Assembly (NCBI GenBank): GCA_036652815.1
Contig: JAVVVE010000001.1
Location: forward strand, 62,001 to 126,000
Length of the DNA stretch: 64,000 bases
Direction: 5' to 3'
DNA from: SZUA-378 sp036652815
GTDB lineage: Bacteria > Bacillota > Clostridia > Lachnospirales > Lachnospiraceae
Position numbers and translations under genes: made by a program. The notes under the pieces are model-generated. The model saw nothing but the letters and a program-made list of their open reading frames with translations. It was not told the origin of the DNA and did not search any database. This document shows positions 33,962 through 41,900 of the stretch, one piece after another (positions within the stretch are counted from its first letter, which is position 1; each line of letters begins with the position of its first letter).

Positions 33962-35776
33962 TTATTGATATAAGACAAATTTACGATTGGCATAAGTCTC
34001 CAGATAGCTGTAATCCTTTATATAATCCTGAATTAACTTTAATTTATCGTCCTGTTCGTACGTGTTTGCAGCGACATCATAATAGCGCATGCGATTACTG
34101 TCTTCTGACAGCCACGCTCCGATCTGAGCACTTACGATAATGACCGGGCGGTACCCATCCTCCTGCTTACGCTGCTCTATCTGTTGTATGTCGCGCTGCA
34201 TCGTGTCCCATCGGTAGCTGGCAAGATCTGCCCAGGAAGTAGACAGTGCAGCAGGCATATGCAGGAAGCAGGACATAGCCGGGATATTACCATATAACAA
34301 CACCTCACTGCCCGGTGCATCCTGGGTTCCTATGAGTTGATGCTCTGTGCAATATGCCGTGATCCCTTCCAATGCCTCTGCATTCTCTTTTGAGGTATAC
34401 ATCCCACGCAGAACATCATTTTGTTCGATTTTGGTATCGCGTCGCACCCCTGATTGACCATCCTGAAACACAAAGGTAACACCAAATCCAAAACATTGTA
34501 TCATAAATATAAGCAATACCATAAGTAACATCGATTTGAGTGCGTAGAGATCTACCTTAAACCGCCCCCGCATAACAGTGATGTCAGCCTTGATAAATCT
34601 CCAAAGCCAATATAAAGTAAAGGGTGCTACCAAAAATAAATTGTTAATATTCTGATTCAGATAGTTATCACTGCCCAGTGGTGTAAGCAACGTGATCATC
34701 AGGATCAATGCTGCTAATAATTTATCAGAGTTGTTGGTCTTATGACTACCTAATACCCATATCGTTACCACGATGGATAAGATAATAAAGATAACGCTCC
34801 ATTGTAGAATCGCCATCCACATATTATAATAGTCGAAATTAAACATCCCTCTTCCATATAAGAACCGAAACAGCACCAGAATCCCCGCCAGATACAGTAT
34901 TCTTCTGATTCGTCGAAATCGGTCTCCCCAAACACTTAAGAAAAAGGTCCCAGCCAACACCATAAGGAGCAGGTACAGCATCCATTTTCCGCCCATTCTA
35001 TATGCGTCTATAATGGAGCGAAGCATGTCCATGACCGAATGTCCATCTGCACTGCTGCTACCCAAGGTAACTAAGCTGATAATCATCTGCGTATAAGAGC
35101 CTATCTTCCCCTGTATGGTTAAAAGGAGCAGAATGCTTCCCATGCCCAGCACAAAACCAGACAAACACCATGCGGTATCTTGTATGACTAAGGATACCTT
35201 TTTATGCCTCAGCCAGCCATAATACCATACACATAGAATCAATGCGATCTCCACAATATTGGGAAATCGTGTCATCACATTCAGTCCAATCATAACACCT
35301 GCTATGATTAGAAGTATGTGTTTCTCTTTTGTTAAGCCCTGATATAACAATACGACTGCAGTCGTGAAAAACAAATAAGTTAAATAATTATACAAAATCA
35401 CCGTTGGACACCAGCACAAGCTGACTGCGACGAATACACCCACAAAAGCAATCCGGGACGGTATCTGCTTACAAAAAAAGAAGTAAGCGGTCAGTGCTGT
35501 CATGCTGACCAACAGACCTGTATAGAGATTCATCCCCATCAAGGTATGTCCATAAGGTAATCCGGTCAATAATCTGCCGACCAGATTGGCAAAATACATG
35601 GAAAAAGTAACCCATTCCTCGCCCATCTGATTTGGGAACAGAAAACCACCCAGACTATATCCCGTATCTGCAATATCTACTCCGATATTATAATGAATCA
35701 ACGGATATAGAAGCAGGATAATCGGAAACACTATTTGATTTTGTAGCTTGATCCACCTATCGCGGTTTGTCATCAA
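33962..35776 (-). CDS. Large GT-C-like membrane protein
   Basis: A 604-residue protein with about eleven to thirteen membrane segments and a C-terminal soluble domain of about 150 residues. The first loop reads GVDIADTGYSLGGF, where the paired Asp residues sit in the catalytic position of GT-C enzymes. I do not recognise a named family, though IADTGYS is frequent in uncharacterised Lachnospiraceae membrane proteins. It overlaps the GtrA gene by 4 bases upstream, so the two are likely co-translated. GtrA proteins flip lipid-phosphate sugars, which supports a donor of that type for this protein. Which sugar is added is unknown. Confidence 0.74.
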   Translation of the reverse strand: MMTNRDRWIKLQNQIVFPIILLLYPLIHYNIGVDIADTGYSLGGFLFPNQMGEEWVTFSMYFANLVGRLLTGLPYGHTLMGMNLYTGLLVSMTALTAYFFFCKQIPSRIAFVGVFVAVSLCWCPTVILYNYLTYLFFTTAVVLLYQGLTKEKHILLIIAGVMIGLNVMTRFPNIVEIALILCVWYYGWLRHKKVSLVIQDTAWCLSGFVLGMGSILLLLTIQGKIGSYTQMIISLVTLGSSSADGHSVMDMLRSIIDAYRMGGKWMLYLLLMVLAGTFFLSVWGDRFRRIRRILYLAGILVLFRFLYGRGMFNFDYYNMWMAILQWSVIFIILSIVVTIWVLGSHKTNNSDKLLAALILMITLLTPLGSDNYLNQNINNLFLVAPFTLYWLWRFIKADITVMRGRFKVDLYALKSMLLMVLLIFMIQCFGFGVTFVFQDGQSGVRRDTKIEQNDVLRGMYTSKENAEALEGITAYCTEHQLIGTQDAPGSEVLLYGNIPAMSCFLHMPAALSTSWADLASYRWDTMQRDIQQIEQRKQEDGYRPVIIVSAQIGAWLSEDSNRMRYYDVAANTYEQDDKLKLIQDYIKDYSYLETYANRKFVLYQ

Positions 35777-36198
35777 CTGTTCGGCTCCTGCTTCTTGAAA
35801 ATAATCAACTTGCTAAATACATAATTGGCTATCGTAACCAGTACCTGACATACTAATTTAGCGATCATATCATCGATGTGTACCAGACTAACCATGAAAA
35901 ACATAATCCCCATATCCATCACACCCGACAACACTCGACATCCTGTAAATAGGATTAATTCTTTCAGAATCGCCTGCAGTCCGTTTGCTGTGCTCTTAAA
36001 TACCCAGATGCGGTTGGTGACATAAGCGAACAATACCGCAGCGATCCATGCACATACATTCGCTGCCAGATAATACATCCCCATCAGGTTGGCACATACA
36101 TAGTAAACGACTATGTTGACCACTGTCGTTAATACCCCAAAGAATAAATAGAGGATAATATCTTCATATTTCTTATATAATGTTATAAAACGATCCAT
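35773..36198 (-). CDS. GtrA-like putative lipid-phosphate-sugar flippase
   Basis: A 141-residue protein with four membrane segments and the GtrA pattern: YLFFGVLTTVVNIVVYY at the first helix, VTNRIWVFKS in the middle loop, and ANYVFSKLIIFKK at the end. GtrA proteins are thought to move undecaprenyl-phosphate sugars across the membrane. The gene lies before, and overlaps by 4 bases, a large GT-C-like gene. GtrB-like synthases are at 29484 and 55597. It is the only GtrA in the window and would have to serve several GT-C proteins if each uses a lipid-phosphate donor. Confidence 0.9.
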   Translation of the reverse strand: MDRFITLYKKYEDIILYLFFGVLTTVVNIVVYYVCANLMGMYYLAANVCAWIAAVLFAYVTNRIWVFKSTANGLQAILKELILFTGCRVLSGVMDMGIMFFMVSLVHIDDMIAKLVCQVLVTIANYVFSKLIIFKKQEPNS

Positions 36199-36214
36199 AA
36201 AAAGCTCCTTTTCT

Positions 36215-37306
36215 CTACTGATACCGCTTAATCAGCTCTGCAGCCGCATGTTCTGCCAGGATACGGTTACCCTCTGTGTTACCATGTACATTGTCAATCA
36301 TAAAATGAGACAAAATCTCCGGATCATGAGAATTTAAAAAATTGGCATTATACAAATCATTTACCTGGATATGTTCTTCCGCTCCGATATAGTTAATTGC
36401 TTCTGCATACTTAGCCTGTTCTAACAAGTTAGGATCCTTCGCTCGCAGCTCATCGATCTTGCTGTTAGAAGGTGGTGTCATAAAAAGAACTGCCGCTTTC
36501 TCATAAGTCCATTTGAACTTTCTCATCAATAATTGTAGATCTCCACAGAACGTGCCTTCTCCCTTGGTCTCCCAATCCATAAAACCAAATTCCCAGGAAG
36601 GCTGCTGGAAATTATCATTGGTGCCTCCCAATACCAGAATGGCATCCACGTCTTTCGGGATATCGTAGATACGGTCTATCATCGTAGCCACGCCATTTCC
36701 ACTCGCAATGGTCGATCCGCCATGCCCATAATTATAGACCTCTTTGGCACCCAGTATCTCTTTTAACTGCGTTGGATAGGATACCGCACTATCATTTTGT
36801 TCTGTCAGACTATCTCCCAGACATGCAATCGTCATATTAGAGAAATCAATGGTGTTATTGGCAATAATGGTTTTATCCTGTTGATTGATAGCCAAGGTCT
36901 CTTCATAGGAGCTGCGAATACCCTCTCTTTGTTTTAACGTCATCTTCTCCGCAGGATCTTGGTACTCTGTATTCCAATGTGGCTTATTCTCTGAGACACT
37001 GGCATTATCCGAGACGCTGGCATTACCTGAGACACCGGTATTTCCCGAGACGCTTGTGTTTTCAGACACGCTCACATCCGCAGCTTCTGTTTGCACCGGG
37101 GGTTCTTCTGTTATGGATGCTTCCTCACTAAATAGCTGTTCTCCATCTATTGTTTCTTCCATCGACGAAGTCTGTGCCATCGTGGCTGCCTGTTTACGTT
37201 CTATTTTCTTTCCTAACAGGATTCCCATACTAAATATTGCAATCATAACAATAAGATATAGTACTAACTTTTGCATTGTTTCTATTTTATTCGATCTATT
37301 AGACAC
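36215..37306 (-). CDS. Membrane-anchored SGNH/GDSL hydrolase with Ser-Asn hexapeptide repeats
   Basis: A 363-residue protein. One helix at about 12-33 anchors it; residues 35-78 are acidic, and residues 79-108 are five six-residue repeats of the form SVSENT. From 159 on is an SGNH hydrolase: CLGDSLTE (Ser166), GHGGST near 195, GGTNDN at 227-232 and the Asp338/His341 pair in IDNVHGN. It is therefore an extracellular esterase or acyltransferase tethered by a linker, in keeping with removing or shuffling acetyl or other acyl groups on the glycan. It follows pseG by 14 bases. The Ser/Asn repeats may be a flexible spacer and could be glycosylated. The substrate is unknown. Confidence 0.87.
   Translation of the reverse strand: MSNRSNKIETMQKLVLYLIVMIAIFSMGILLGKKIERKQAATMAQTSSMEETIDGEQLFSEEASITEEPPVQTEAADVSVSENTSVSGNTGVSGNASVSDNASVSENKPHWNTEYQDPAEKMTLKQREGIRSSYEETLAINQQDKTIIANNTIDFSNMTIACLGDSLTEQNDSAVSYPTQLKEILGAKEVYNYGHGGSTIASGNGVATMIDRIYDIPKDVDAILVLGGTNDNFQQPSWEFGFMDWETKGEGTFCGDLQLLMRKFKWTYEKAAVLFMTPPSNSKIDELRAKDPNLLEQAKYAEAINYIGAEEHIQVNDLYNANFLNSHDPEILSHFMIDNVHGNTEGNRILAEHAAAELIKRYQ
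36983..37072 (-). repeat. Five tandem 18-base coding repeats (hexapeptide linker)
   Basis: Ninety bases code for residues 79-108 of the SGNH protein as five consecutive hexapeptides: SVSENT, SVSGNT, GVSGNA, SVSDNA, SVSENK. The copies vary mostly by single bases. The array keeps the reading frame, so copy number could change by slippage without breaking the gene. Confidence 0.9.
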
Positions 37307-37320
37307 CTTTGTCCTCTTTT

Positions 37321-38361
37321 CTATACTCCTAATTCCATGAACTGTTCTGCCATCCTCGAAGCTCCGTCTCCATCCAGCACCTGCATCATATTTTCACAAG
37401 CTATGCGCCTGCTCTCATAAGAATCTATATACGTATCAAGTGCGGTTATGATATGATGCAGCATACCGTTCGCATCTTCTTCATAATCTCCTGCATACTT
37501 GGATAAGGTCTCTCCAAAACTGTCTGCGATCAGTTTTTGATTGTCCGCAAATCGAAAACATACGGTAGGGATCCCAAGCGCTGCCAGTTCATACATCGTA
37601 CTGCCACATGCCGCAATGGCCACATCACACCGATTCATTAAATTCGCCATATGTCGCACATTGGAATAGATATGGATATTCAGATTCTCTTTTTCCAGGA
37701 TCTTTAGTTGATTGATATTTTTATTATATACACCACTTACCACATGAAATTGAATCAAATGGTATCGACTATCTGCCTGTACTATCGCATCGAGCAGCTG
37801 ACCTGCTATATTATAGGGATCAGAACCTCCCGTTGTCAATAAAATATCTCTCACATTTCTGCGCACACGGGCTTCTGCATTCTGAAATTCGGTTCGAAGT
37901 GGTACATAATCACAACCCAGTATCAGTTTAGGAACCGGTAAAACACATTTACGATATTGTTCTTCATACCGCAGTTTTGGTGCATAAATATTATAATTAG
38001 CCAACACTGCAACCGGATAACAGTGTTCTCCCAGATCATCGAGATAAACCACCTGTGTGTGAGTTCCAATCATTCGCAAATAAGTATCCGTAACACAATA
38101 GCTGTCAATCAATAGCAGTTTAATATCATTTTCCTGTAAAATAGGGAGTAATATAGGTAATTCACCCTCCATATCATTCCAGGTTGTCTGAAGATTTAAG
38201 GTAGCAAATCCACGTCCGGCTATTAATCGCTGTGATTCCTCATCTGCGGTCAAGAAAATGGTGACTTTTCCTCTTTCTTTCAGTGCTTCTGCAATCGCCA
38301 GGCACCGCATAATATGGCCTGCTCCAATCTGAGCATTTCCATCTACTCTGATATATAACAT
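37321..38361 (-). CDS. pseG: PseG: UDP-2,4-diacetamido-2,4,6-trideoxy-beta-L-altropyranose hydrolase
   Basis: A 346-residue GT-B-fold nucleotide-sugar hydrolase. It begins LYIRVDGNAQIGAGHIMRC, where the His of GAGHIMRC matches the catalytic His of Campylobacter PseG. LLTTGGSDPYN binds the nucleotide and AIAACGSTMYELAALGIPTV is the second conserved block. It removes UDP to give the free sugar for PseI. The gene overlaps pseH by 19 bases and is the last of the pse block. Length is a little above the C. jejuni enzyme. No fusion to PseH is present, although fusions occur in some species. Confidence 0.95.
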   Translation of the reverse strand: MLYIRVDGNAQIGAGHIMRCLAIAEALKERGKVTIFLTADEESQRLIAGRGFATLNLQTTWNDMEGELPILLPILQENDIKLLLIDSYCVTDTYLRMIGTHTQVVYLDDLGEHCYPVAVLANYNIYAPKLRYEEQYRKCVLPVPKLILGCDYVPLRTEFQNAEARVRRNVRDILLTTGGSDPYNIAGQLLDAIVQADSRYHLIQFHVVSGVYNKNINQLKILEKENLNIHIYSNVRHMANLMNRCDVAIAACGSTMYELAALGIPTVCFRFADNQKLIADSFGETLSKYAGDYEEDANGMLHHIITALDTYIDSYESRRIACENMMQVLDGDGASRMAEQFMELGV

Positions 38362-38825
38362 GGCAAGTATTCCTTCTCTAACTCTATATAATTCGTCTGC
38401 GGTTTTGCTACTTCATGGTAACCCAGATGTATAAAGGCTCTCTTAGATGCTTCATTTCCCTGCTTTACCTGTGCAACCAGCCTATGAATGGCAGATACCG
38501 TATGATCCTGTGCAAGATTCTCTTCCAGCTTATTTAACATCTGCTTTCCATAACCTTCTCCTCTGTATTTAGCATCTATGCTATACCCGATCTTCCCATT
38601 GCCCTCTTCTACATCCACTCTAATCTGTCCCACCGGCACGCCTGACGCTTCTGCGATATAGATGCGGCAATCCTTTGTACTTAATTTACTTTTAAGCCAT
38701 GCCATATGATGGTCATATGGGATGGGTGCTGTGTGAAAGGAATTTTGCCTGACAGTCTTATCGTTTGCCCAATCAAATAATAGCCCGGCATCTGCCATGG
38801 TAGCTCTTCGTAATTGTATCTCCAT
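38343..38825 (-). CDS. pseH: PseH: UDP-4-amino-4,6-dideoxy-N-acetyl-beta-L-altrosamine N-acetyltransferase
   Basis: A 160-residue GNAT-fold acetyltransferase. It starts IQLRRATMADAGLLFDWAND, includes VRQNSFHTAPI, GKIGYSIDAKYRGEGYGKQML (the acetyl-CoA loop) and NEASKRAFIHLGYHE, all usual for PseH. It acetylates the 4-amino group made by PseC using acetyl-CoA. It sits 14 bases after pseI and overlaps pseG by 19 bases, consistent with the pathway. By itself the family is broad; the assignment rests on this neighbourhood. Confidence 0.93.
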   Translation of the reverse strand: MEIQLRRATMADAGLLFDWANDKTVRQNSFHTAPIPYDHHMAWLKSKLSTKDCRIYIAEASGVPVGQIRVDVEEGNGKIGYSIDAKYRGEGYGKQMLNKLEENLAQDHTVSAIHRLVAQVKQGNEASKRAFIHLGYHEVAKPQTNYIELEKEYLPCYISE

Positions 38826-38839
38826 CCTGCACCACCTTC

Positions 38840-39886
38840 TTACACAAGCAATTCAAAGCGTAACGGTGTTCCTCTCAAAATCTTAACTTTGGCACATCGC
38901 CCCAATATATCATCATAATGTTTCGGTGCCAATCCATCACTGGGACGAATCACTCTGATATTGTCGGCAGTCAATGGCTCTCCCGGCTCGATATCCTTTA
39001 CGACAAAGATAGAACGCCTAAATGCCAGATTTCCCTGTTCTGCTGCTGTCACCTCATAGTGCACGGTGCCAACTGCCTGCTCTGTCTTCCGAATATCCCT
39101 GACCATCTGTGCAAATTCCTGTGGTTCCATGGAGAAGGACGCATCCGGATTCTCAATATCTCTATTGATACAAAAATGCTTTTCAATGATACCGGCACCC
39201 ATCGCAACCGCTGTAGAAGCTCCAAAAGAACCCATTGAATGGTCTGAAAGTCCCACCGGTACATGGAAATAATTCCTCATATCGAGCATCGTTGCCAGAT
39301 TCATATCCCTCGGTAATGCAGGGTACGCACTGGTACACTGTAATAATGCAATCTCATAATTACCGGCTCTTCGTATGGTCTCTACAGCCTCTTCAATCTC
39401 TTGTCTGCTTCCCATACCTGTCGACATAATAATCGGCTTCTTTTTAGATGCCACATAGCGAAGAAGGGGAATATCCACCAGCTCAAAAGAAGCTATCTTA
39501 TAGAATTCAACACCTATTTCTTCTAAAAAATCAACCGAGCTATTGTCAAAGGGTGTGGAAAAGAAATCTATCCCTATCTTATCTGCCTCTGCCTTAAGTT
39601 CCGCCTGCCATTCCCATGGCGTGTATGCTTTTTGATATAGACTATATAGATTCTCACCCTTCCAGGTTCCTTCTGTAATATTAAAATATTCATTATTGCA
39701 ATTGATCGTCATGGTATCCGGAGTATAGGTCTGTATCTTGATACAATCCGCTCCACTCTCCTTAGCCGCATGGATAATCTCCTTGGCACGCTCTATCTTG
39801 CCTGCGTGATTCGCTGACATCTCTGCGATAAGATATGCCGGCTGTCCCTCCCCGATAACCCTGTTCTTAATGGTAATATTGTTCAT
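38840..39886 (-). CDS. pseI: PseI: pseudaminic acid synthase
   Basis: A 348-residue NeuB-family synthase. It condenses 6-deoxy-2,4-diacetamido-altrose with phosphoenolpyruvate to form pseudaminic acid. The barrel shows AEMSANHAGKIERAKEII, CIKIQTYTPDTM, FSTPFDNSSVDFLEEIGV, YKIASFELVDIPLL, STGMGSR, QCTSAYPA and GLSDHSMG, with metal-binding His in IEKHFC. From about 290 is the SAF (antifreeze-like) domain: RSIFVVKDIEPGEPLTADNIR. The TPDTM and SAYPA details are those of PseI rather than NeuB. It follows pseF by 36 bases. Confidence 0.95.
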   Translation of the reverse strand: MNNITIKNRVIGEGQPAYLIAEMSANHAGKIERAKEIIHAAKESGADCIKIQTYTPDTMTINCNNEYFNITEGTWKGENLYSLYQKAYTPWEWQAELKAEADKIGIDFFSTPFDNSSVDFLEEIGVEFYKIASFELVDIPLLRYVASKKKPIIMSTGMGSRQEIEEAVETIRRAGNYEIALLQCTSAYPALPRDMNLATMLDMRNYFHVPVGLSDHSMGSFGASTAVAMGAGIIEKHFCINRDIENPDASFSMEPQEFAQMVRDIRKTEQAVGTVHYEVTAAEQGNLAFRRSIFVVKDIEPGEPLTADNIRVIRPSDGLAPKHYDDILGRCAKVKILRGTPLRFELLV

Positions 39887-39922
39887 CTATCCTCACTCCT
39901 ATTCTATCCCCCTGCATGACTT

Positions 39923-40615
39923 TTACTTATCGGGATGGAGCAGACTGTATTTCAATTCAGCCATCCTCCAGTCTTCCTCTGTATCAATATCCTGTACTTC
40001 CATCTCTGATAAAATGAGTGGCAGAGTATGTGTCATAATCATCTTATGCTGTTGTCTAAATGCGGAAACACGAATCGCATAGAATTGTCCCGCATCATGA
40101 TAATAGGGTTCCAGATCTTGAGAACGTGCTGCCATATGTTCCGGCCACCTGGCTTGTAATTCTCCTTCTCTGATCACAACACAACGTTGTGGGGGAAAAG
40201 AAAAGGAAACCACAGGCATCACTGCTTCTGCATGCAGCGTTTCCAAATGTGTCATCGCTTCCTGTAATCGTAGTGGTGTCACAAAAGGCGCTGTCGGATA
40301 GATGCAGCAGGCTTCTTCATAATCCTGTCCCTTCTCCTGATAGCAGGCCAGTACTTCTTCTATCACATCGGCTGTTGTTGCATAATCATTGGCTGTTTTT
40401 TCACTTCGGTAAAATGGTACCTTTGCTCCTGCCTCTATCGCAAGCTTTGCGATCTGTGTATCATCCGTAGACACCATCACTTCATCAAAAATATCGGCTT
40501 GTATCGCTGCCTCTATGGAATATTGCAAAATGGGTTTCCCCAGGAATAATTTTCTATTCTTGTTTGGGATCCTCTTACTGCCTCCCCTGGCTGTAATAAT
40601 CGCTATTTTACGCAT
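39923..40615 (-). CDS. pseF: PseF: pseudaminic acid cytidylyltransferase
   Basis: A 230-residue CMP-sugar synthetase. It begins IAIITARGGSKRIPNKN, the CTP-binding signature, with STDDTQIAKLAIEAGAKVPF and YPTAPFVTPLRL. The last half has AGQFYAIRVSAF. It joins pseudaminic acid to CMP, giving the donor for glycosyltransfer. It starts 8 bases after pseC. The first motif and overall length separate it from the longer NeuA-type enzymes. The CMP-Pse made here must be used by a transferase elsewhere in the locus; the GT52-like gene at 45779-46864 is my best candidate. Confidence 0.95.
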   Translation of the reverse strand: MRKIAIITARGGSKRIPNKNRKLFLGKPILQYSIEAAIQADIFDEVMVSTDDTQIAKLAIEAGAKVPFYRSEKTANDYATTADVIEEVLACYQEKGQDYEEACCIYPTAPFVTPLRLQEAMTHLETLHAEAVMPVVSFSFPPQRCVVIREGELQARWPEHMAARSQDLEPYYHDAGQFYAIRVSAFRQQHKMIMTHTLPLILSEMEVQDIDTEEDWRMAELKYSLLHPDK

Positions 40616-40623
40616 AGGAACTC

Positions 40624-41817
40624 CTATCTTCTATAATTCTCTACGATTTTTTTGACGGCATGGATCACATCCGCAACATCTGCATCCGTCATACTATAGT
40701 AGAGTGGCAGACTCATCATCTCTGCATAGAGCTGCTCTGCCTTAGGGCACAGACCCTTCTGATATCCCAGAGATTCGTAGTAAGGATGATAATAGACCGG
40801 TATATAATGTACGTTGCAGCAGATATTCTCTGCTCCCATCGCATCAAAGAATGCACGGCGATCGATCCGCAGGTGTTCCGGTTTGATGCGTAAGATATAG
40901 AGATGTCTGGTGGTATCAGACTCCGGTATCTCTTCTTGAACAGTTACCTCCGGAATCTGTGCAAAGGCTTCATTGTATTGGCGTACAATCTCTTTCCGTC
41001 TACTCTGAAATAGAGATAATTTGTCTAATTGACTGATAATCAACGCTGCCTGAATATCGGTCATACGATAGTTCATCCCAAGTGCTATCTGTTCATAGTA
41101 CCACGGTCCATCCGCTTCGTGCTGCAAGAGGTCCTGATCTCTGGTAATCCCATGGGAACGAAATAGTAATAAGCGTTCATAATAGGCACGGCTATTCGTC
41201 AGGACTGCTCCCCCCTCGCCACCGGTCACCGTCTTAACCGGATGGAAACTAAAGGTAGTCATGTCGGCAATCGCTCCTATCGGCGTTCCGCGATAAGTCG
41301 TCCCTATGGAATGGGCTCCGTCTTCTATCAGCACCAATTGATGTTTCCGTGCAATCTCCTGCAGTGCATCCAGCTCTACCGCCTGTCCTGTGAAGTCTAC
41401 CGCAACGACTGCTTTTGTATGTGTCGTTATCTTGGAAGTCACGGCAGCCGGATCAATATTATAGGTTCGCTCATTAATATCAGCAAACACCGGTGTAGCA
41501 CCGCAATATAGCGCACAATTGGCAGATGCCGCAAATGTAATGGGCGTTGTAATCACTTCATCCCCCGCAGTAATCCCCGCTGCCTGGCAGGCAATATGCA
41601 AAGCTGCGGTGCCATTACTGACTGCAACTGCATACTTCGCACCCGTCAAAGTGCACAGTCTGTCTTCTAATGCTGTGATCTTCGGTCCGCAAGTCAAATA
41701 ATCACTGACCAAAACTTCTGATACCGCCTGTACATCTGCCGCATCAATATATTGATGTCCATAGTATAATTTATTCTCTCTCACCGGGGTCCCCCCCTGT
41801 ATTGCCGGTTTTTCCAT
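40624..41817 (-). CDS. pseC: PseC: UDP-4-amino-4,6-dideoxy-N-acetyl-beta-L-altrosamine transaminase
   Basis: A 397-residue PLP aminotransferase of the DegT/DnrJ/EryC1 family. YYGHQYIDAADVQAVSEVL with SDYLTCGPKITALE, then SNGTAALHIACQAAG, and the catalytic Lys in FSFHPVKTVTGGEGGAV are typical of PseC. Later RSHGITRDQDLL and GMNYRMTDIQAAL support it. It transfers an amine from glutamate to C4 of the PseB product. An 83-base gap separates it from pseB and holds a strong stem-loop (41850-41876). An AGGATGGGGAG site precedes the ATG. Confidence 0.95.
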   Translation of the reverse strand: MEKPAIQGGTPVRENKLYYGHQYIDAADVQAVSEVLVSDYLTCGPKITALEDRLCTLTGAKYAVAVSNGTAALHIACQAAGITAGDEVITTPITFAASANCALYCGATPVFADINERTYNIDPAAVTSKITTHTKAVVAVDFTGQAVELDALQEIARKHQLVLIEDGAHSIGTTYRGTPIGAIADMTTFSFHPVKTVTGGEGGAVLTNSRAYYERLLLFRSHGITRDQDLLQHEADGPWYYEQIALGMNYRMTDIQAALIISQLDKLSLFQSRRKEIVRQYNEAFAQIPEVTVQEEIPESDTTRHLYILRIKPEHLRIDRRAFFDAMGAENICCNVHYIPVYYHPYYESLGYQKGLCPKAEQLYAEMMSLPLYYSMTDADVADVIHAVKKIVENYRR

Positions 41818-41849
41818 AGGAATCTCCCCATCCTTTCCGTAATAGCCAA

Positions 41850-41876
41850 AGAAATGCAGTGATATCCTGCATTTCT
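41850..41876 (-). other. Perfect 10-bp stem-loop between pseB and pseC
   Basis: On the transcribed strand AGAAATGCAG, a 7-base loop GATATCA, then CTGCATTTCT: a perfect ten-base-pair stem. It is not followed by a T run, so it is not a standard intrinsic terminator. It could be an RNA processing or stability element that sets the ratio of PseB to PseC, or a weak pause. Confidence 0.7.
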
Positions 41877-41900
41877 CAGAAAATATATATTCCTATTGCT

